Source: Mesorhizobium australicum
GTDB lineage: Bacteria > Pseudomonadota > Alphaproteobacteria > Rhizobiales > Rhizobiaceae
Assembly (NCBI RefSeq): GCF_900177325.1
Contig: NZ_FXBL01000004.1
Location: forward strand, 5,337,501-5,401,500
Direction: 5' to 3'
Length of the DNA stretch: 64,000 bases
Shown: positions 9,901 to 18,296 of the stretch, in pieces
How positions within the stretch are numbered: position 1 is the first letter of the stretch
Layout of the letters: the number at the start of each line of letters is the position of its first letter
Notes under the pieces: model-generated
What the model saw: only the letters and a program-made list of their open reading frames with translations
What the model was told of the DNA's origin: nothing
The model's database searches: none
Position numbers and translations under genes: made by a program

Positions 9901-10077
9901 ACCGTGCTGACGCTGATCGTCACGCCGTCGATGCTGATGGTGTTCACCCGCGACAAGCATCGCAAGAGACGCGGCTGGCTATCGCGGCTGTTCCGCCGCA
10001 AGGGCGATACGGTCCCCGAAGTGCCAGCCGGCACGCCGGACCTGCCGGCAATGCCTTACCCGAAGGCGGCGGAATAG
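6916..10077 (+). CDS. RND family efflux permease (AcrB/MdtC-like)
   Basis: 1053 residues, normal for the heavy RND exporters: 12 predicted membrane helices and two large periplasmic loops. TM1 is near residues 12-30; the TM4 proton-relay pair is seen in GMLVDDAII; a late helix carries GVVVNNNIV. The ATG at 6916 follows the adaptor stop directly. With the adaptor it forms a proton-driven tripartite pump. The C-terminal tail is basic. The opposite strand also has a very long open frame, an artefact of high GC at third positions. Confidence 0.93.
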   Translation: MDIVKLAIRNARLTLSVLVFLVIAGALAYRAVPKEAEPDVAIPIIYVSLAYQGISPEDSERLLLRPVETQLKSLKGLKEMRSAAYQGGGYVLVEFDPSTDLSDALIDVRNKVQDAKQDIPEGAEEPTVNEVNVSEFPVLVVTLSGDVPERVLTVAAKSLRDKIEEVPGVLEGTIQGSREELVEAIIDPVKLSSYGLRLDQLIQGVGASNSLVAAGALEGSEGKYAIKVPALIETPEDVARLPVVANNNAVVRVQDLATVRSTFKDAETITRLDGKPAIAIEVKKRIGANIVETIEGAKHVADEFLKTAPPGMEVTYTQDKSVFVNQLLNDLQNHVLIAVILVFIVILYALSGRASLLIGLAIPSSFLMGILALALMGYTINMIVLFSLILAVGMLVDDAIIVTEYAERRMSEGAPKELAFEEAAKRMAGPVIAATMTRIAAFSPLLFWPGIIGDFMKYLPITLIVTLAASMAYALIFAPTLGAIFAKAPEHPEEHGRDGLYMAVVNKAVHYPITALILTVALLGGGMWSYVKFGNGVEFFPTVEPDYGLLYVHARGNLSLAEMDAATREAENRLLGWPGVKSVYTRAGKSRGGGQDIPEDVVGVIQYEFVDWRERKSAHEILDELRVKMAGIPGVDVEVRVPDAGPPTGKPIQVRLSAVNPEGLNEYAAKVAAEVAKVPGVIDISDGLPPPGIDWALEVDRSKAAQYGISPIAVGTVVQLVTTGLKLTDYRPAGADDAVDIRLRLPEDRRTLASLDQLRIETAQGSVPISNFVSRKPEQTVGILNRIDAKRTISVQGNVASGFQVAAVQAEVSKVVAGMEQPGIEWKLAGSNEDSEEAGAFLVNAFGAAMFLIFLVLLAQFNKFTSVVLVLTCVVMAVIGALLGMLLTGQAFVIVMSGIGMIALAGVVVNNNIVLIDTYDRLRDEGWEKLDAVLETCRQRARPVVLTALSAILGVLPIAFGLGLEIFHHETTINAPSTQWWIALSSAIVFGLSFATVLTLIVTPSMLMVFTRDKHRKRRGWLSRLFRRKGDTVPEVPAGTPDLPAMPYPKAAE

Positions 10078-10095
10078 CCGGCGAAGGACGAAAAG

Positions 10096-10123
10096 CGGGC
10101 GCCGGAACAAAATTCGGCGCCCG
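10096..10123. terminator. hairpin after RND operon
   Basis: A perfect 9-bp stem (10096-10104 with 10115-10123) and a 10-nt loop lie 19 bp after the pump stop. No T run follows, so it may act as a 3' stabiliser or a rho-assisted end rather than a true intrinsic terminator. Confidence 0.45.
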
Positions 10124-10169
10124 TGCATTGTGATCCCATTCAGAGATTTTTCTCGGAAGGGGTAATCAC

Positions 10170-10328
10170 ATGACGCTCAGCACTATCCTTCTCATCATCC
10201 TGATCCTGATCCTGCTCGGCGCGATCCCCGCCTGGCCCTACTCCCGAGGTTGGGGCTACGGGCCCTCCGGCATCGTCGGCGTGATCCTCGTGATCCTGAT
10301 CATACTGGTGCTGATGGGACGGATCTGA
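10170..10328 (+). CDS. DUF3309-type 52-residue membrane peptide
   Basis: A very small gene with a clear start (Shine-Dalgarno GGAAGGGG about 7 bp upstream). The product is almost all hydrophobic: a helix of Leu/Ile (5-18), a short turn rich in Trp/Tyr/Gly (PAWPYSRGWGYGPSG), and a second Ile/Val/Leu helix (34-48). This layout matches the DUF3309 peptides common in alphaproteobacteria. Function is not known; the strong terminator downstream supports a single-gene transcript. Confidence 0.8.
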   Translation: MTLSTILLIILILILLGAIPAWPYSRGWGYGPSGIVGVILVILIILVLMGRI

Positions 10329-10355
10329 TCCGCGATCGAAACTGATCCAACGAAA

Positions 10356-10387
10356 ACGCCGCCCAAAACCATGGGCGGCGTCTTTTT
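10356..10387. terminator. bidirectional terminator between DUF3309 gene and msrB
   Basis: A perfect 10-bp stem (10356-10365 with 10372-10381) and 6-nt loop is followed by TCTTTTT on the plus strand and preceded by an A-rich run that gives T's on the minus strand. It can end both converging transcripts. Confidence 0.85.
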
Positions 10388-10404
10388 GATCTTCCCGCTC
10401 GACG

Positions 10405-10806
10405 TCAGGCCGGCTCGAATTCCAGCGCGACGCCGTTGATGCAGTAGCGCTGGTAGGTCGGCGGCGGCCCGTCCGGGAAGACATGGCCGAGATGGCTGCC
10501 GCAGGTCGCGCAATGCACCTCGGTGCGCACCATGCCGTGGCTACGGTCGGTCGTCGTCTCCACCGAGCCCGGCAGCGGGTCATTGAAGCTCGGCCAGCCG
10601 GTACCGCTTTCAAACTTCAGCGTCGATTCGAACAGCGGCGTGTCGCAGCCGACGCATTTGAACGTGCCCTGCCGCTTCTCGTAAAGCAGCGCGCAACTGC
10701 CCGGCCGCTCCGTCCCATGCTCGCGCATGATGTAATACTGCTCCGGCGTCAATTTCGCACGCCACTCGGAATCCGTTCGGGTGACGGGATAGGTGTGGAT
10801 GTCCAT
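10405..10806 (-). CDS. msrB: peptide-methionine (R)-S-oxide reductase
   Basis: 133 residues. Zinc-binding CxxC pairs appear in CVGC and CATC, and the catalytic Cys lies in RYCIN near the C-terminus; [15 protein letters not shown] and GSHLGHVF are also MsrB signatures. It reduces methionine-R-sulfoxide in proteins with thioredoxin as donor. The start at 10806 is preferred because GGAG sits 6 nt before it; an in-frame ATG at 10818 has no ribosome site. No signal peptide, so cytoplasmic. Confidence 0.95.
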   Translation of the reverse strand: MDIHTYPVTRTDSEWRAKLTPEQYYIMREHGTERPGSCALLYEKRQGTFKCVGCDTPLFESTLKFESGTGWPSFNDPLPGSVETTTDRSHGMVRTEVHCATCGSHLGHVFPDGPPPTYQRYCINGVALEFEPA

Positions 10807-10971
10807 GAGATTCTCCATCGGGCGCTGTCGCTCCAATATGGGTATTTCGGGCGCCGCCGGCAATGCGCAGCCGACTGCCGAAGGTTTCGTGCCAAGCGGA
10901 CCGCAGCCGACGACATGAATTTGCCTTCGACTGCCGCCACTCAAGGCCTACCTGAAATCGCGAGGTGGTCG

Positions 10972-11979
10972 GTGCGGAAGATTTTCTGGTTTCTCCTTTG
11001 CCTCGCGGTCGGACTCGCAGCGCAAGGCGCAAGCGCCGATCCGTGGGAAACCGTCGAGCCGGAGGCCGCCGGCTGGTCCGCGAGCGCGCTCGCGGAGGCC
11101 CGGACAACTTCACTCGCCTTAAAGCCGACCGCTCTCCTGATCGTGCAGGATGGCAAGGTTGTCGCGAGTTGGGGCGATATCTCCAGGCGCGTCAACGTCG
11201 CTTCCGTTCGCAAAAGCCTGCTGAGCGCGCTTTACGGCATCGCCGTGTCCGAAGGGCGCATCGATCTCGGCAGCACGCTCGCCCAGCTGGACATCGACGA
11301 CACACCGCCTCGCCTCACTGCGACCGAGAAGCAGGCCACGGTGCGCGATCTGCTGATGTCTCGCTCCGGCATCTACCATCCGGCAGCGTATGAGACCGCC
11401 GACATCAAGCGCAAGCGGCCTCCGCGGGGCAGCCATGAGCCCGGCTCGTTCTGGTTCTACAACAACTGGGACTTCAACGCCCTGGGTACGATCTATCGGA
11501 AGCAGACCGGCGAGGACATATTCCAGAGCTTCGAGAGGCGGATCGCCCGGCCACTCCAGATGGAGGATTTCTCCGCACGCGACGGCGAGTATGTCACGGA
11601 GAAAGCGTCCGAGCATCCAGCCTACCCCTTCCGCCTCAGCGCACGCGATGCGGCGCGTTTCGGTCAGCTTTTCCTCGACGGCGGGCGATTGGACGGCAGC
11701 CAGGTCGTGCCGGCCGCCTGGGTCAGGGAGGCGACGACTGCATACTCCTTCACGAAGCGCGGCCGGCAGGGATACGGCTATATGTGGTGGTCGCTGCCGT
11801 CCGACGTTTGGGGCGAAAATGCCGCCTATGCCGCGGGCTATGGCGGTCAGGTCATTGCATTCCTGCCGTCGAAGCGGCTGGTCGTTGTCCAGACAGTAGA
11901 CCTGCGGCAGAACCCGAAGGGCATCCGAACCAGCAGCTTCCTCGACCTCCTCAGGAAGATCGCCGCCGCGGCTCCGTAA
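10972..11979 (+). CDS. secreted serine hydrolase, beta-lactamase/penicillin-binding fold
   Basis: 335 residues from a GTG at 10972, chosen because it has the site GAGGTGG 3 nt upstream and yields a clean signal peptide (KIFWFLLCLAVGLAAQGASA). An ATG at 10915 would add 19 residues. Catalytic motifs are SVRK (Ser78-Lys81) and Tyr163-x-Asn165; the third motif seems to be AGYGGQ. Class C beta-lactamase and esterase relatives (EstB type) share this pattern. Substrate is unknown; antibiotic resistance should not be assumed. Confidence 0.85.
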   Translation: MRKIFWFLLCLAVGLAAQGASADPWETVEPEAAGWSASALAEARTTSLALKPTALLIVQDGKVVASWGDISRRVNVASVRKSLLSALYGIAVSEGRIDLGSTLAQLDIDDTPPRLTATEKQATVRDLLMSRSGIYHPAAYETADIKRKRPPRGSHEPGSFWFYNNWDFNALGTIYRKQTGEDIFQSFERRIARPLQMEDFSARDGEYVTEKASEHPAYPFRLSARDAARFGQLFLDGGRLDGSQVVPAAWVREATTAYSFTKRGRQGYGYMWWSLPSDVWGENAAYAAGYGGQVIAFLPSKRLVVVQTVDLRQNPKGIRTSSFLDLLRKIAAAAP

Positions 11980-12013
11980 AGCTCAACCTCTGAAAAGGGC
12001 GTCTGCTGCCCGC

Positions 12014-13204
12014 TCAATGCTTCCGCGACAATTCCTTCGTCGCGCTCTCCAAGCCCTGCAGCGTCAGCGGATACATCCGGTCCGTGAAGATGTCGCGGAT
12101 CATCTGGATCGAGTGGGTATAGCCCCAGTGCTTCTGCTGCACCGGATTGATCCAGATCGCGTTCGGCCAGTGCTGGATGACGCGGTTCAGCCAGACGATG
12201 CCGGCCTCGGGATTCCAGTGCTCGACCGAGCCGCCAGCGGTGGCGATCTCGTAGGGACTCATCGAGGCGTCGCCGACGAAGATCACCTTGTAGTCGGGAC
12301 CGTATTTATGCAGCACATCGAAGGTCGGCGTCACCTCGTGGTGCCTGCGGCGGTTGTCCTTCCAAACGCCCTCGTAAAGGCAGTTGTGGAAGTAGAAGAA
12401 TTCCAGCTGCCGGAACTCCGTGCGCGCCGCCGAGAACAACTCCTCGACCACCTTGATGTGGTCGTCCATCGAGCCGCCGACGTCGAAGAACATCAAGAGC
12501 TTCACCGCATTGCGCCGCTCCGGCCGCGTCTGCACGTCGAGGTAGCCATGCTCGGCCGTGGCATGGATCGTGCCGGGGATGTCCAGCTCCTCGTCCGCAC
12601 CCTCGCGCACCCAGCGGCGCAGCCGCTTCAGCGCCACCTTGATGTTGCGCGTGCCGAGCTCGACCGTGTCGTCGAAGTTCCTGAACTCGCGCTTGTCCCA
12701 CACCTTCACCGCGCGGCGGTTGCGGCTCTCGTGTTGGCCGATCCGTACGCCTTCCGGGTTGTAGCCATAGGCGCCGAAGGGCGACGTGCCAGCCGTGCCG
12801 ATCCACTTCGAGCCGCCCTGGTGCCGGCCCTTCTGCTCCTCCAGGCGCTTCTTCAGCGTCTCCATCAGCTTGTCGAACCCGCCCAGCGCCTCGACCAGCT
12901 TCTTTTCCTCCTCGGTCAGGTGTTTTTCCGCGAGCTTGCGCAGCCATTCCTCCGGCAGGTTGGCAATGTCGATGCCTCCTTCGCCCGACAACGCTTCCAG
13001 CCCCTTGAACACATGCCCGAACACCTGGTCGAACCGGTCGATGTGCCGCTCGTCCTTCACCAGAGCGGCGCGCGCCAGATAATAGAAGCCCTCGACATCA
13101 TAGGTGACGAGATCGGCCTCCATCCCCTCCAGCAGGGTCAGATATTCCCGCAGCGACACCGGAACGCGCGCAGCCTTGAGCTCGAGGAAGAAGGGAATGA
13201 ACAT
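12014..13204 (-). CDS. VWA domain protein of the CoxE family
   Basis: 396 residues: an N-terminal helical part (FIPFFLELKAARVPVSLREY), a charged middle, and a C-terminal von Willebrand A domain from about residue 235 with a metal-site motif DVGGSMD (241-247; DxSGS-like, with Gly for the first Ser). Such proteins pair with MoxR ATPases as chaperones that insert metals or remodel enzymes. The likely partner, a MoxR gene, is on the same strand at 15605-16444, separated by four unrelated genes. Target enzyme unknown; the Mo oxidoreductase at 2-5 kb is a conceivable client. Confidence 0.9.
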   Translation of the reverse strand: MFIPFFLELKAARVPVSLREYLTLLEGMEADLVTYDVEGFYYLARAALVKDERHIDRFDQVFGHVFKGLEALSGEGGIDIANLPEEWLRKLAEKHLTEEEKKLVEALGGFDKLMETLKKRLEEQKGRHQGGSKWIGTAGTSPFGAYGYNPEGVRIGQHESRNRRAVKVWDKREFRNFDDTVELGTRNIKVALKRLRRWVREGADEELDIPGTIHATAEHGYLDVQTRPERRNAVKLLMFFDVGGSMDDHIKVVEELFSAARTEFRQLEFFYFHNCLYEGVWKDNRRRHHEVTPTFDVLHKYGPDYKVIFVGDASMSPYEIATAGGSVEHWNPEAGIVWLNRVIQHWPNAIWINPVQQKHWGYTHSIQMIRDIFTDRMYPLTLQGLESATKELSRKH

Positions 13205-13253
13205 GGGGGCACTCTGGTCGGTCAGCCGGCCAAATGCAAGGCAGTCGACCGAC

Positions 13254-13272
13254 TGCTAGCAAAATGCTAGCA
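13254..13272. promoter_or_regulatory. twin palindromic operator of toxin-antitoxin operon
   Basis: Two copies of the self-complementary octamer TGCTAGCA (13254-13261 and 13265-13272) are spaced 11 bp apart, one helical turn, and end 24 bp before the antitoxin ATG. This fits binding of two ribbon-helix-helix dimers on one DNA face and hence FitA-type autorepression. The function is inferred from position and symmetry. Confidence 0.6.
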
Positions 13273-13296
13273 TGACCCCGAAAAGGGAGTTCCGAG

Positions 13297-13551
13297 ATGG
13301 CTAGCCTGCACGTGAGAAACGTCGACGACGAGATCGTCGAGCGGCTCAAGGGACGAGCGAAACGGAATGGTCGCTCGGCCGAAGCGGAGCACCGGGAGAT
13401 TCTGAAACGCGCTTTGGAATGGGAGAAAGCGCCCGAACCCAAGGACGGAATGAGCTGGGACGAGCGGGCGGCACGCTTGAGAGAATTGACCAAAGGGCGG
13501 GTTCAAACGCCCTCCGAAATCCTGCTCCGTGAATCTAGGGACGAGCGTTGA
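13297..13551 (+). CDS. FitA-like ribbon-helix-helix antitoxin
   Basis: 84 residues. The N-terminus LHVRNVDDEIVERLKGRAKRNGRSAEAEHREIL is typical of FitA/VapB RHH antitoxins: a beta strand followed by two helices that bind DNA as a dimer. The C-terminal part would wrap the toxin. The stop overlaps the toxin's TTG start, a common toxin-antitoxin layout that limits toxin output. A twin palindrome lies in front. Confidence 0.85.
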   Translation: MASLHVRNVDDEIVERLKGRAKRNGRSAEAEHREILKRALEWEKAPEPKDGMSWDERAARLRELTKGRVQTPSEILLRESRDER

Positions 13552-13976
13552 GCACGCTGGTTGTCGATGCTAGCGTCGCGATAAAGTGGATAATCACGGA
13601 GGAGGACAGCCCGCGCGCCTTGTCGCTCAGGCCACGCTACAGCATCATCGCGCCTCAGCTTATCTATGCCGAGTGTACCAACATCATATGGAAGAAAGCG
13701 CGGCGCGGTGAAATCCTGAGTTCTATGGTTGGCGAGTACGCCGACGTCGTAGCCGATCTGGACATCAACACCGCGTCGCTGCGGGGCTTGACTACACAGG
13801 CCTCCAGACTATCGCAAATCCACGATCACCCGACCTATGACTGCTTCTATCTCGCGCTGGCTCTGACCGAGGGCTGCCTGATGGTGACGGCGGATCAGTC
13901 GTTCTACCGCAAACTGTGGCAGTCGGGGCGTCCGGAGCGGGAGGCGTGCGTCCTGCTGCGGGACGTGGACATCTAG
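13548..13976 (+). CDS. PIN-domain ribonuclease toxin (VapC/FitB)
   Basis: 142 residues from a TTG start that overlaps the antitoxin stop (TTGA). The four acidic PIN residues are visible: Asp7 (VVDAS), Glu41 (YAEC), Asp97 (YDCFY) and Asp115 (TADQ). Such toxins cut specific RNAs in a metal-dependent way. The rare start codon and 4-bp overlap are consistent with lower expression than the antitoxin. Confidence 0.88.
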   Translation: MSTLVVDASVAIKWIITEEDSPRALSLRPRYSIIAPQLIYAECTNIIWKKARRGEILSSMVGEYADVVADLDINTASLRGLTTQASRLSQIHDHPTYDCFYLALALTEGCLMVTADQSFYRKLWQSGRPEREACVLLRDVDI

Positions 13977-13983
13977 GTGACCA

Positions 13984-14427
13984 CTACCTCTCATACTCGA
14001 TAAACCCCGTCCTCCTCGCGATCCGGTCATACAGCTGCCGCGCCGTCGTATTCGTCTCGTGCGTCATCCAGTAGACATTGGTGATGCCCTGCCGGTCGGC
14101 CTCGGAATACACCGCCTCGATCAGCCTGCGCCCTACGCCCGTGCCGCGCACATCCGGGTCGGCGTAGAGGTCCTGCAGGTAGCAGTTGTTTTTCGCCGAC
14201 CAGCAGGTGCGGTGGAGGATGTAGTGGACGAGGCCGGCCGCGCGGCCGTCGACCAGCGCGATAAATCCGTTCGGCTCATATTCACCAGGATCGAACAGCC
14301 GCTTCCACGTCGTCGCGTAGGTCTCTTCCGGCAGTTCGGTTTTGTAGAAGGTCAGGTAATCGGTCCACAGACGCTTCCAGTCGGCATGGTCGGACTGGCG
14401 CAAAGGGCGGATTTCGACGCTCGGCAT
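13984..14427 (-). CDS. GNAT family N-acetyltransferase
   Basis: 147 residues. The acetyl-CoA site is seen in DLYADPDVRGTGVGRRLIEAV, and the C-terminal Trp-Met-Thr-His-Glu-Thr-Asn segment is typical of a rhizobial GNAT group. The ATG at 14427 is chosen because AGGAG stands 5 nt upstream. The gene ends 7 bp from the toxin stop (convergent). Substrate unknown. Confidence 0.85.
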   Translation of the reverse strand: MPSVEIRPLRQSDHADWKRLWTDYLTFYKTELPEETYATTWKRLFDPGEYEPNGFIALVDGRAAGLVHYILHRTCWSAKNNCYLQDLYADPDVRGTGVGRRLIEAVYSEADRQGITNVYWMTHETNTTARQLYDRIARRTGFIEYER

Positions 14428-14539
14428 GGCTGCTCCTGATCCTTGGCAATGCAATTCGCTGGTTGTCAGCGGCCCTGAGCACAGCTAAGCCGGACCGCGA
14501 AAACCCCGCAAGAGACGTGCGACGGCAAAGGATGGTCCA

Positions 14540-15595
14540 GTGCTGAAGAAGACCGAGGCGGCAACGGACGACGGACTCCACTTTCCATGGGCGGAGCCGC
14601 CGGCCGGCGAGGCCTATGTCGAAGTGGCCCCCGGCATCCTCTGGTTCAGGATTCCGCTGCCGTTCCGGCTTGATCACGTCAACATCTACCTGATCGAGGA
14701 CGGCGACGGCTGGGCGGTGCTCGACACGGGCATTTCCAACCAGGCCACGCGCGACGCCTGGGAGCGGATCGTCTCCGGTCCGCTTGCAGGCCGCCGGCTG
14801 ACGCGACTGATCGTCTCGCACTTCCATCCCGACCATATCGGACTGGCGGGCTGGCTGTGCGAGCGGTTCGAGATCCCGCTGCTCACCAGCCAGACAGGCT
14901 ATCTCGGCTGCATCAACATTTCGCTCAGCCCCAACGCCGTGGGCGAGAAGCCCTACCAGGATTTCTACCGTTCGCACGGCATGTCGCTGGAGACGGCGCA
15001 ACTCGTCGCCACGCACGGCAATGGCTACTTGCGCATGGTCTCGCCGCTGCCGCCGACATTCCGCCGGCTGGTCGCCGGCGACGTCATCGACATCGGTGGC
15101 CGCGAGTTCGAGGTGCTTTCTGCCGACGGCCACGCCCCGGAACAGCTGATGCTCTATCTCGCCGAGGAGAACGTGTTCCTGGCATCGGATCAGGTTCTGG
15201 CGAAGATCACGCCGAATGTCAGCGTCTGGGCGGTCGAGCCGGAAGGCGATCCGCTCGGGCTCTACATCCGGTCGCTGCGCGTTATCGAAAACGCGATTCC
15301 GGGCGATGCGCTGGTGCTCCCCGGACATCAGCTGCCGTTCTACGGCCTGCACGAGCGGGCGCGCCAGCTCGCCGCCCACCATGCCGAACGCTGCGAGCGT
15401 ATTGCCAAGGCATGCGGGGAAGGCGCGAAATCCGTGGCGGACCTTGTCCCCGTCCTCTTTCCCCGCCAGCTCGACCCGCACCAGCTCAGCTTCGCATTCA
15501 GCGAAACCCACGCCCATGTGAACTATATGGTCGGGCGGCGCGAACTCGTCTGGGATCGCGCGGAGCCCGAACGGCTCCGCGTCATGCTTGCCTGA
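14540..15595 (+). CDS. MBL-fold metallo-hydrolase
   Basis: 351 residues with the metallo-beta-lactamase zinc motif HFHPDH (His94, His96, Asp98, His99), a following Asp in LASDQVL and a late His in LPGHQLPF. The fold runs from about residue 30 to 250; the C-terminal helical part (RARQLAAHHAERCERI) resembles the LACTB2/'metal-dependent hydrolase' group. The start is a GTG at 14540; the ATG eight bases upstream is quickly stopped. Function beyond hydrolase is not known. Confidence 0.85.
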   Translation: MLKKTEAATDDGLHFPWAEPPAGEAYVEVAPGILWFRIPLPFRLDHVNIYLIEDGDGWAVLDTGISNQATRDAWERIVSGPLAGRRLTRLIVSHFHPDHIGLAGWLCERFEIPLLTSQTGYLGCINISLSPNAVGEKPYQDFYRSHGMSLETAQLVATHGNGYLRMVSPLPPTFRRLVAGDVIDIGGREFEVLSADGHAPEQLMLYLAEENVFLASDQVLAKITPNVSVWAVEPEGDPLGLYIRSLRVIENAIPGDALVLPGHQLPFYGLHERARQLAAHHAERCERIAKACGEGAKSVADLVPVLFPRQLDPHQLSFAFSETHAHVNYMVGRRELVWDRAEPERLRVMLA

Positions 15596-15604
15596 TCGGG
15601 AAGG

Positions 15605-16444
<840 letters not shown>

Positions 16445-16570
16445 CCGTCACCATCCAGTCGATTGAGCCGGCGCGACAGTAGGGACAGCGGCAAGAGAGG
16501 GCAAGCGTCCGGCTTTCGAACGCGGATAAGAAAAGCCGCTCTGCGCGGCGTTTCCGGCCCGAAAGACGCG

Positions 16571-16604
16571 AAACGCCCGCGCCTCGACGGAGGCACGGGC
16601 GTTT
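16571..16604. terminator. terminator-like hairpin upstream of moxR
   Basis: A 9-bp stem (16571-16579 with 16596-16604) encloses a second 5-bp stem (16581-16585 with 16590-16594). Read on the minus strand it follows the small secreted-protein genes and probably ends their transcript before moxR. The T run is weak. Confidence 0.55.
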
Positions 16605-16637
16605 TCGGGTGATCGGGTCGGGCCTGCGCCCGACCGG

Positions 16638-16865
16638 TCAGCGGCCCGAATAGTTCTGGTTCAGGTTGATCAGGAAGCCGTCGGCACCCGGAACGGTAGC
16701 GTTCTGATGCGAGGAGACCGAGAAGCCGGCTCCAACCGGGGCCGTGCCAGCGTTCTGGACGTTCTGCGCGAAGGCGTCGCTGTAGATCAGTGCGGGAGCT
16801 TCCTGCGCGGCGGCGACACCGGAGAGGCCGAGGACGGCGACGGAAGCGAGGAGGAACTTGTTCAT
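16638..16865 (-). CDS. small secreted protein, copy 2 of tandem pair
   Basis: 75 residues with a signal peptide ending AAA-QE. The mature part begins EAPALIYSD and contains FAQNVQNAGT, shared nearly letter for letter with its upstream neighbour, then diverges (SSHQNATVPGADG) and ends NQNYSGR. I do not recognise a named family. A 58-bp gap separates it from the paralogue; both are on the minus strand and probably co-transcribed. Confidence 0.8.
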   Translation of the reverse strand: MNKFLLASVAVLGLSGVAAAQEAPALIYSDAFAQNVQNAGTAPVGAGFSVSSHQNATVPGADGFLINLNQNYSGR

Positions 16866-16923
16866 GGAGGATACCTTTCAGGTGAATGAGTGAACGGGCC
16901 TGCGGATCAGGCCGTGGGGGGCC

Positions 16924-17166
16924 TTAGCGGCCGCCCTGGTAGTTCGGGTTGTTGCGGATGTCGCTTATGGTCTGCCCGGCGCTCTGGACAAGCACGCTTG
17001 CATTGCGCTGCGACGTGATGGTCAGGCCGCGGTCGGCCGACGGAGTGCCGGCGTTCTGGACGTTCTGCGCGAAGGAGTCGCTATAGATCAGAGCAGGGGC
17101 TTCCTGCGCGGCGGCGACGCCCGAGAGGCTCAGCACGGCAGCCGAGGCGATGAGGAACTTTCGCAT
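16924..17166 (-). CDS. small secreted protein, copy 1 of tandem pair
   Basis: 80 residues from the ATG at 17166, which has AAGGGA 8 nt upstream. The signal peptide (RKFLIASAAVLSLSGVAAA) and mature start QEAPALIYSD are almost the same as in the second copy. The tail is different (SDIRNNPNYQGGR). No cysteine and no enzyme motif. It looks like a recent tandem duplication of a lineage-specific periplasmic or secreted peptide of unknown role. Confidence 0.8.
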   Translation of the reverse strand: MRKFLIASAAVLSLSGVAAAQEAPALIYSDSFAQNVQNAGTPSADRGLTITSQRNASVLVQSAGQTISDIRNNPNYQGGR

Positions 17167-17448
17167 TGATTTATCCCTTTTTTGCTGCGAGGCCTCCCGA
17201 CATTTCGGCAAAGCCTTCGTCTTTCTTGAAATCGAGGCGGCGATAGGTGCGTCGTCCGATGATGCTCAGATGGGCCGGGCCGGGCTGACTTTCAAAACAA
17301 CAGAAAGGGAAACAAGGTTGACGATCCGATCGCGATTTCGTGACCGGATTTCCCTTGAAAAACAGAGTGTTCACCAACCGTCGCTCCTGACGCAGGGGGA
17401 GCTGGTTCAAGGTTTCGCAAACGTCTGGCGGTCACGACCCGGAAGGCT

Positions 17449-17454
17449 TATATT
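17449..17454 (+). promoter_or_regulatory. -10 element of 6S RNA promoter
   Basis: TATATT ends 6 nt before the predicted 6S RNA 5' end at 17461. No strong -35 box is visible 17 bp upstream. The rest of the 17212-17448 stretch shows no gene. Confidence 0.5.
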
Positions 17455-17460
17455 GGCTTT

Positions 17461-17616
17461 GACGGTCTGCGCTTCACGGCAGGAGTAACACTTCCCCGGG
17501 GCCTTATTGATCCCAAGGGAGCTGTCCCTGAGGAGACCCGTGGGTCTCTTCATACGGCGCCCACCTACTTTGTAGGCACCCGGGATCAACCTCTCCACCG
17601 GTCTGCGTGGATCGTC
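17461..17616 (+). ncRNA. ssrS: 6S RNA
   Basis: About 156 nt directly upstream of the 5-formyl-THF cyclo-ligase gene, the classic 6S neighbour. The core shows the conserved 5'-bubble CCCCGGGGCCTTA, the inner stem TTGATCCC (17507-17514 region) pairing with GGGATCAA (17582-17589), and the apical hairpin around GAGACCCGTGGGTCTC. A 12-bp closing stem pairs 17461-17472 with 17605-17616 including G-U pairs, which sets the ends and agrees with the -10 box. It imitates an open promoter and binds housekeeping RNA polymerase in stationary phase. Confidence 0.85.
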
Positions 17617-17707
17617 GCTTTCCCTTCGCTAATCCGCACAACGAAGTCGCATGCCGGCTGTCCCGCGCGGCCGGAGGATGGATATTGTCTGGCGAGGAGG
17701 GACCGTC

Positions 17708-18289
17708 ATGGACAATCGCGCGATCAAGAAGAGGCTCCGTCAGGACGCGCTCGCCCGGCGCGATGCGCTGCCGCCGGAATGGCGGATCGAGGCCTCCCTT
17801 GGCATGGCGGACAGAGCCGGCGAGATCGGCGTCGAGCCGGGCGCTGTCGTCTCCGGCTTCTGGCCGATGCGCTCCGAGGTCGACATCCGCCCGCTGATGT
17901 TCGCCCTGCGCGAGCTCGGCGGCCGCCTCTGCCTCCCCGCGATCCTCGACAAGGAGACGATCGTCTTCCGCGAACTCGTCCGCGGCGCATCATTGATCGA
18001 CATGGGGTTCGGCACCGCCGGTCCGGGCCCGGAGGCCGAAGTGCTCCAGCCGACCCTCATGCTCGTGCCGCTCGCCGCCTTCGACAAGCGCGGCCACCGC
18101 ATCGGCTATGGGGCGGGGTATTACGACCGCGCGATCGCACGCCTCCAGGCCGGCTCGCGTCCGCCACGCCTGATCGGCATCGCCTTCGATTGCCAGGAGG
18201 TCGAAAAGGTCCCCGACGAGCCTCACGACATCGTCATTCCCGAATTCCTGACCGAATCCGGCTTGCGCAGCTTCGCGCCGGCTCTATAG
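17708..18289 (+). CDS. 5-formyltetrahydrofolate cyclo-ligase
   Basis: 193 residues. It converts 5-formyl-THF to 5,10-methenyl-THF with ATP in the cytoplasm. Family motifs: the N-terminal KKRLRQDALARRDAL, the glycine motif RIGYGAGYYDRAI near residue 135, and the late IAFDCQEVEKVPDEPHD. The ATG at 17708 is set by AGGAGGG 8 nt upstream. Located just after 6S RNA, as in many proteobacteria, and 7 bp before the next gene. Confidence 0.94.
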   Translation: MDNRAIKKRLRQDALARRDALPPEWRIEASLGMADRAGEIGVEPGAVVSGFWPMRSEVDIRPLMFALRELGGRLCLPAILDKETIVFRELVRGASLIDMGFGTAGPGPEAEVLQPTLMLVPLAAFDKRGHRIGYGAGYYDRAIARLQAGSRPPRLIGIAFDCQEVEKVPDEPHDIVIPEFLTESGLRSFAPAL

Positions 18290-18296
18290 AAGCCGG

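Noticed and set aside
6865..9960. Very long open frame antisense to the RND pump
   Set aside because: It mirrors the third-position GC bias of the true gene, is rich in His/Asp/Arg and has no family motif.
10972..11979. Calling the secreted serine hydrolase a beta-lactamase resistance gene
   Set aside because: The SxxK and YxN motifs are shared by esterases and peptidases; no class-specific KTG box is visible.
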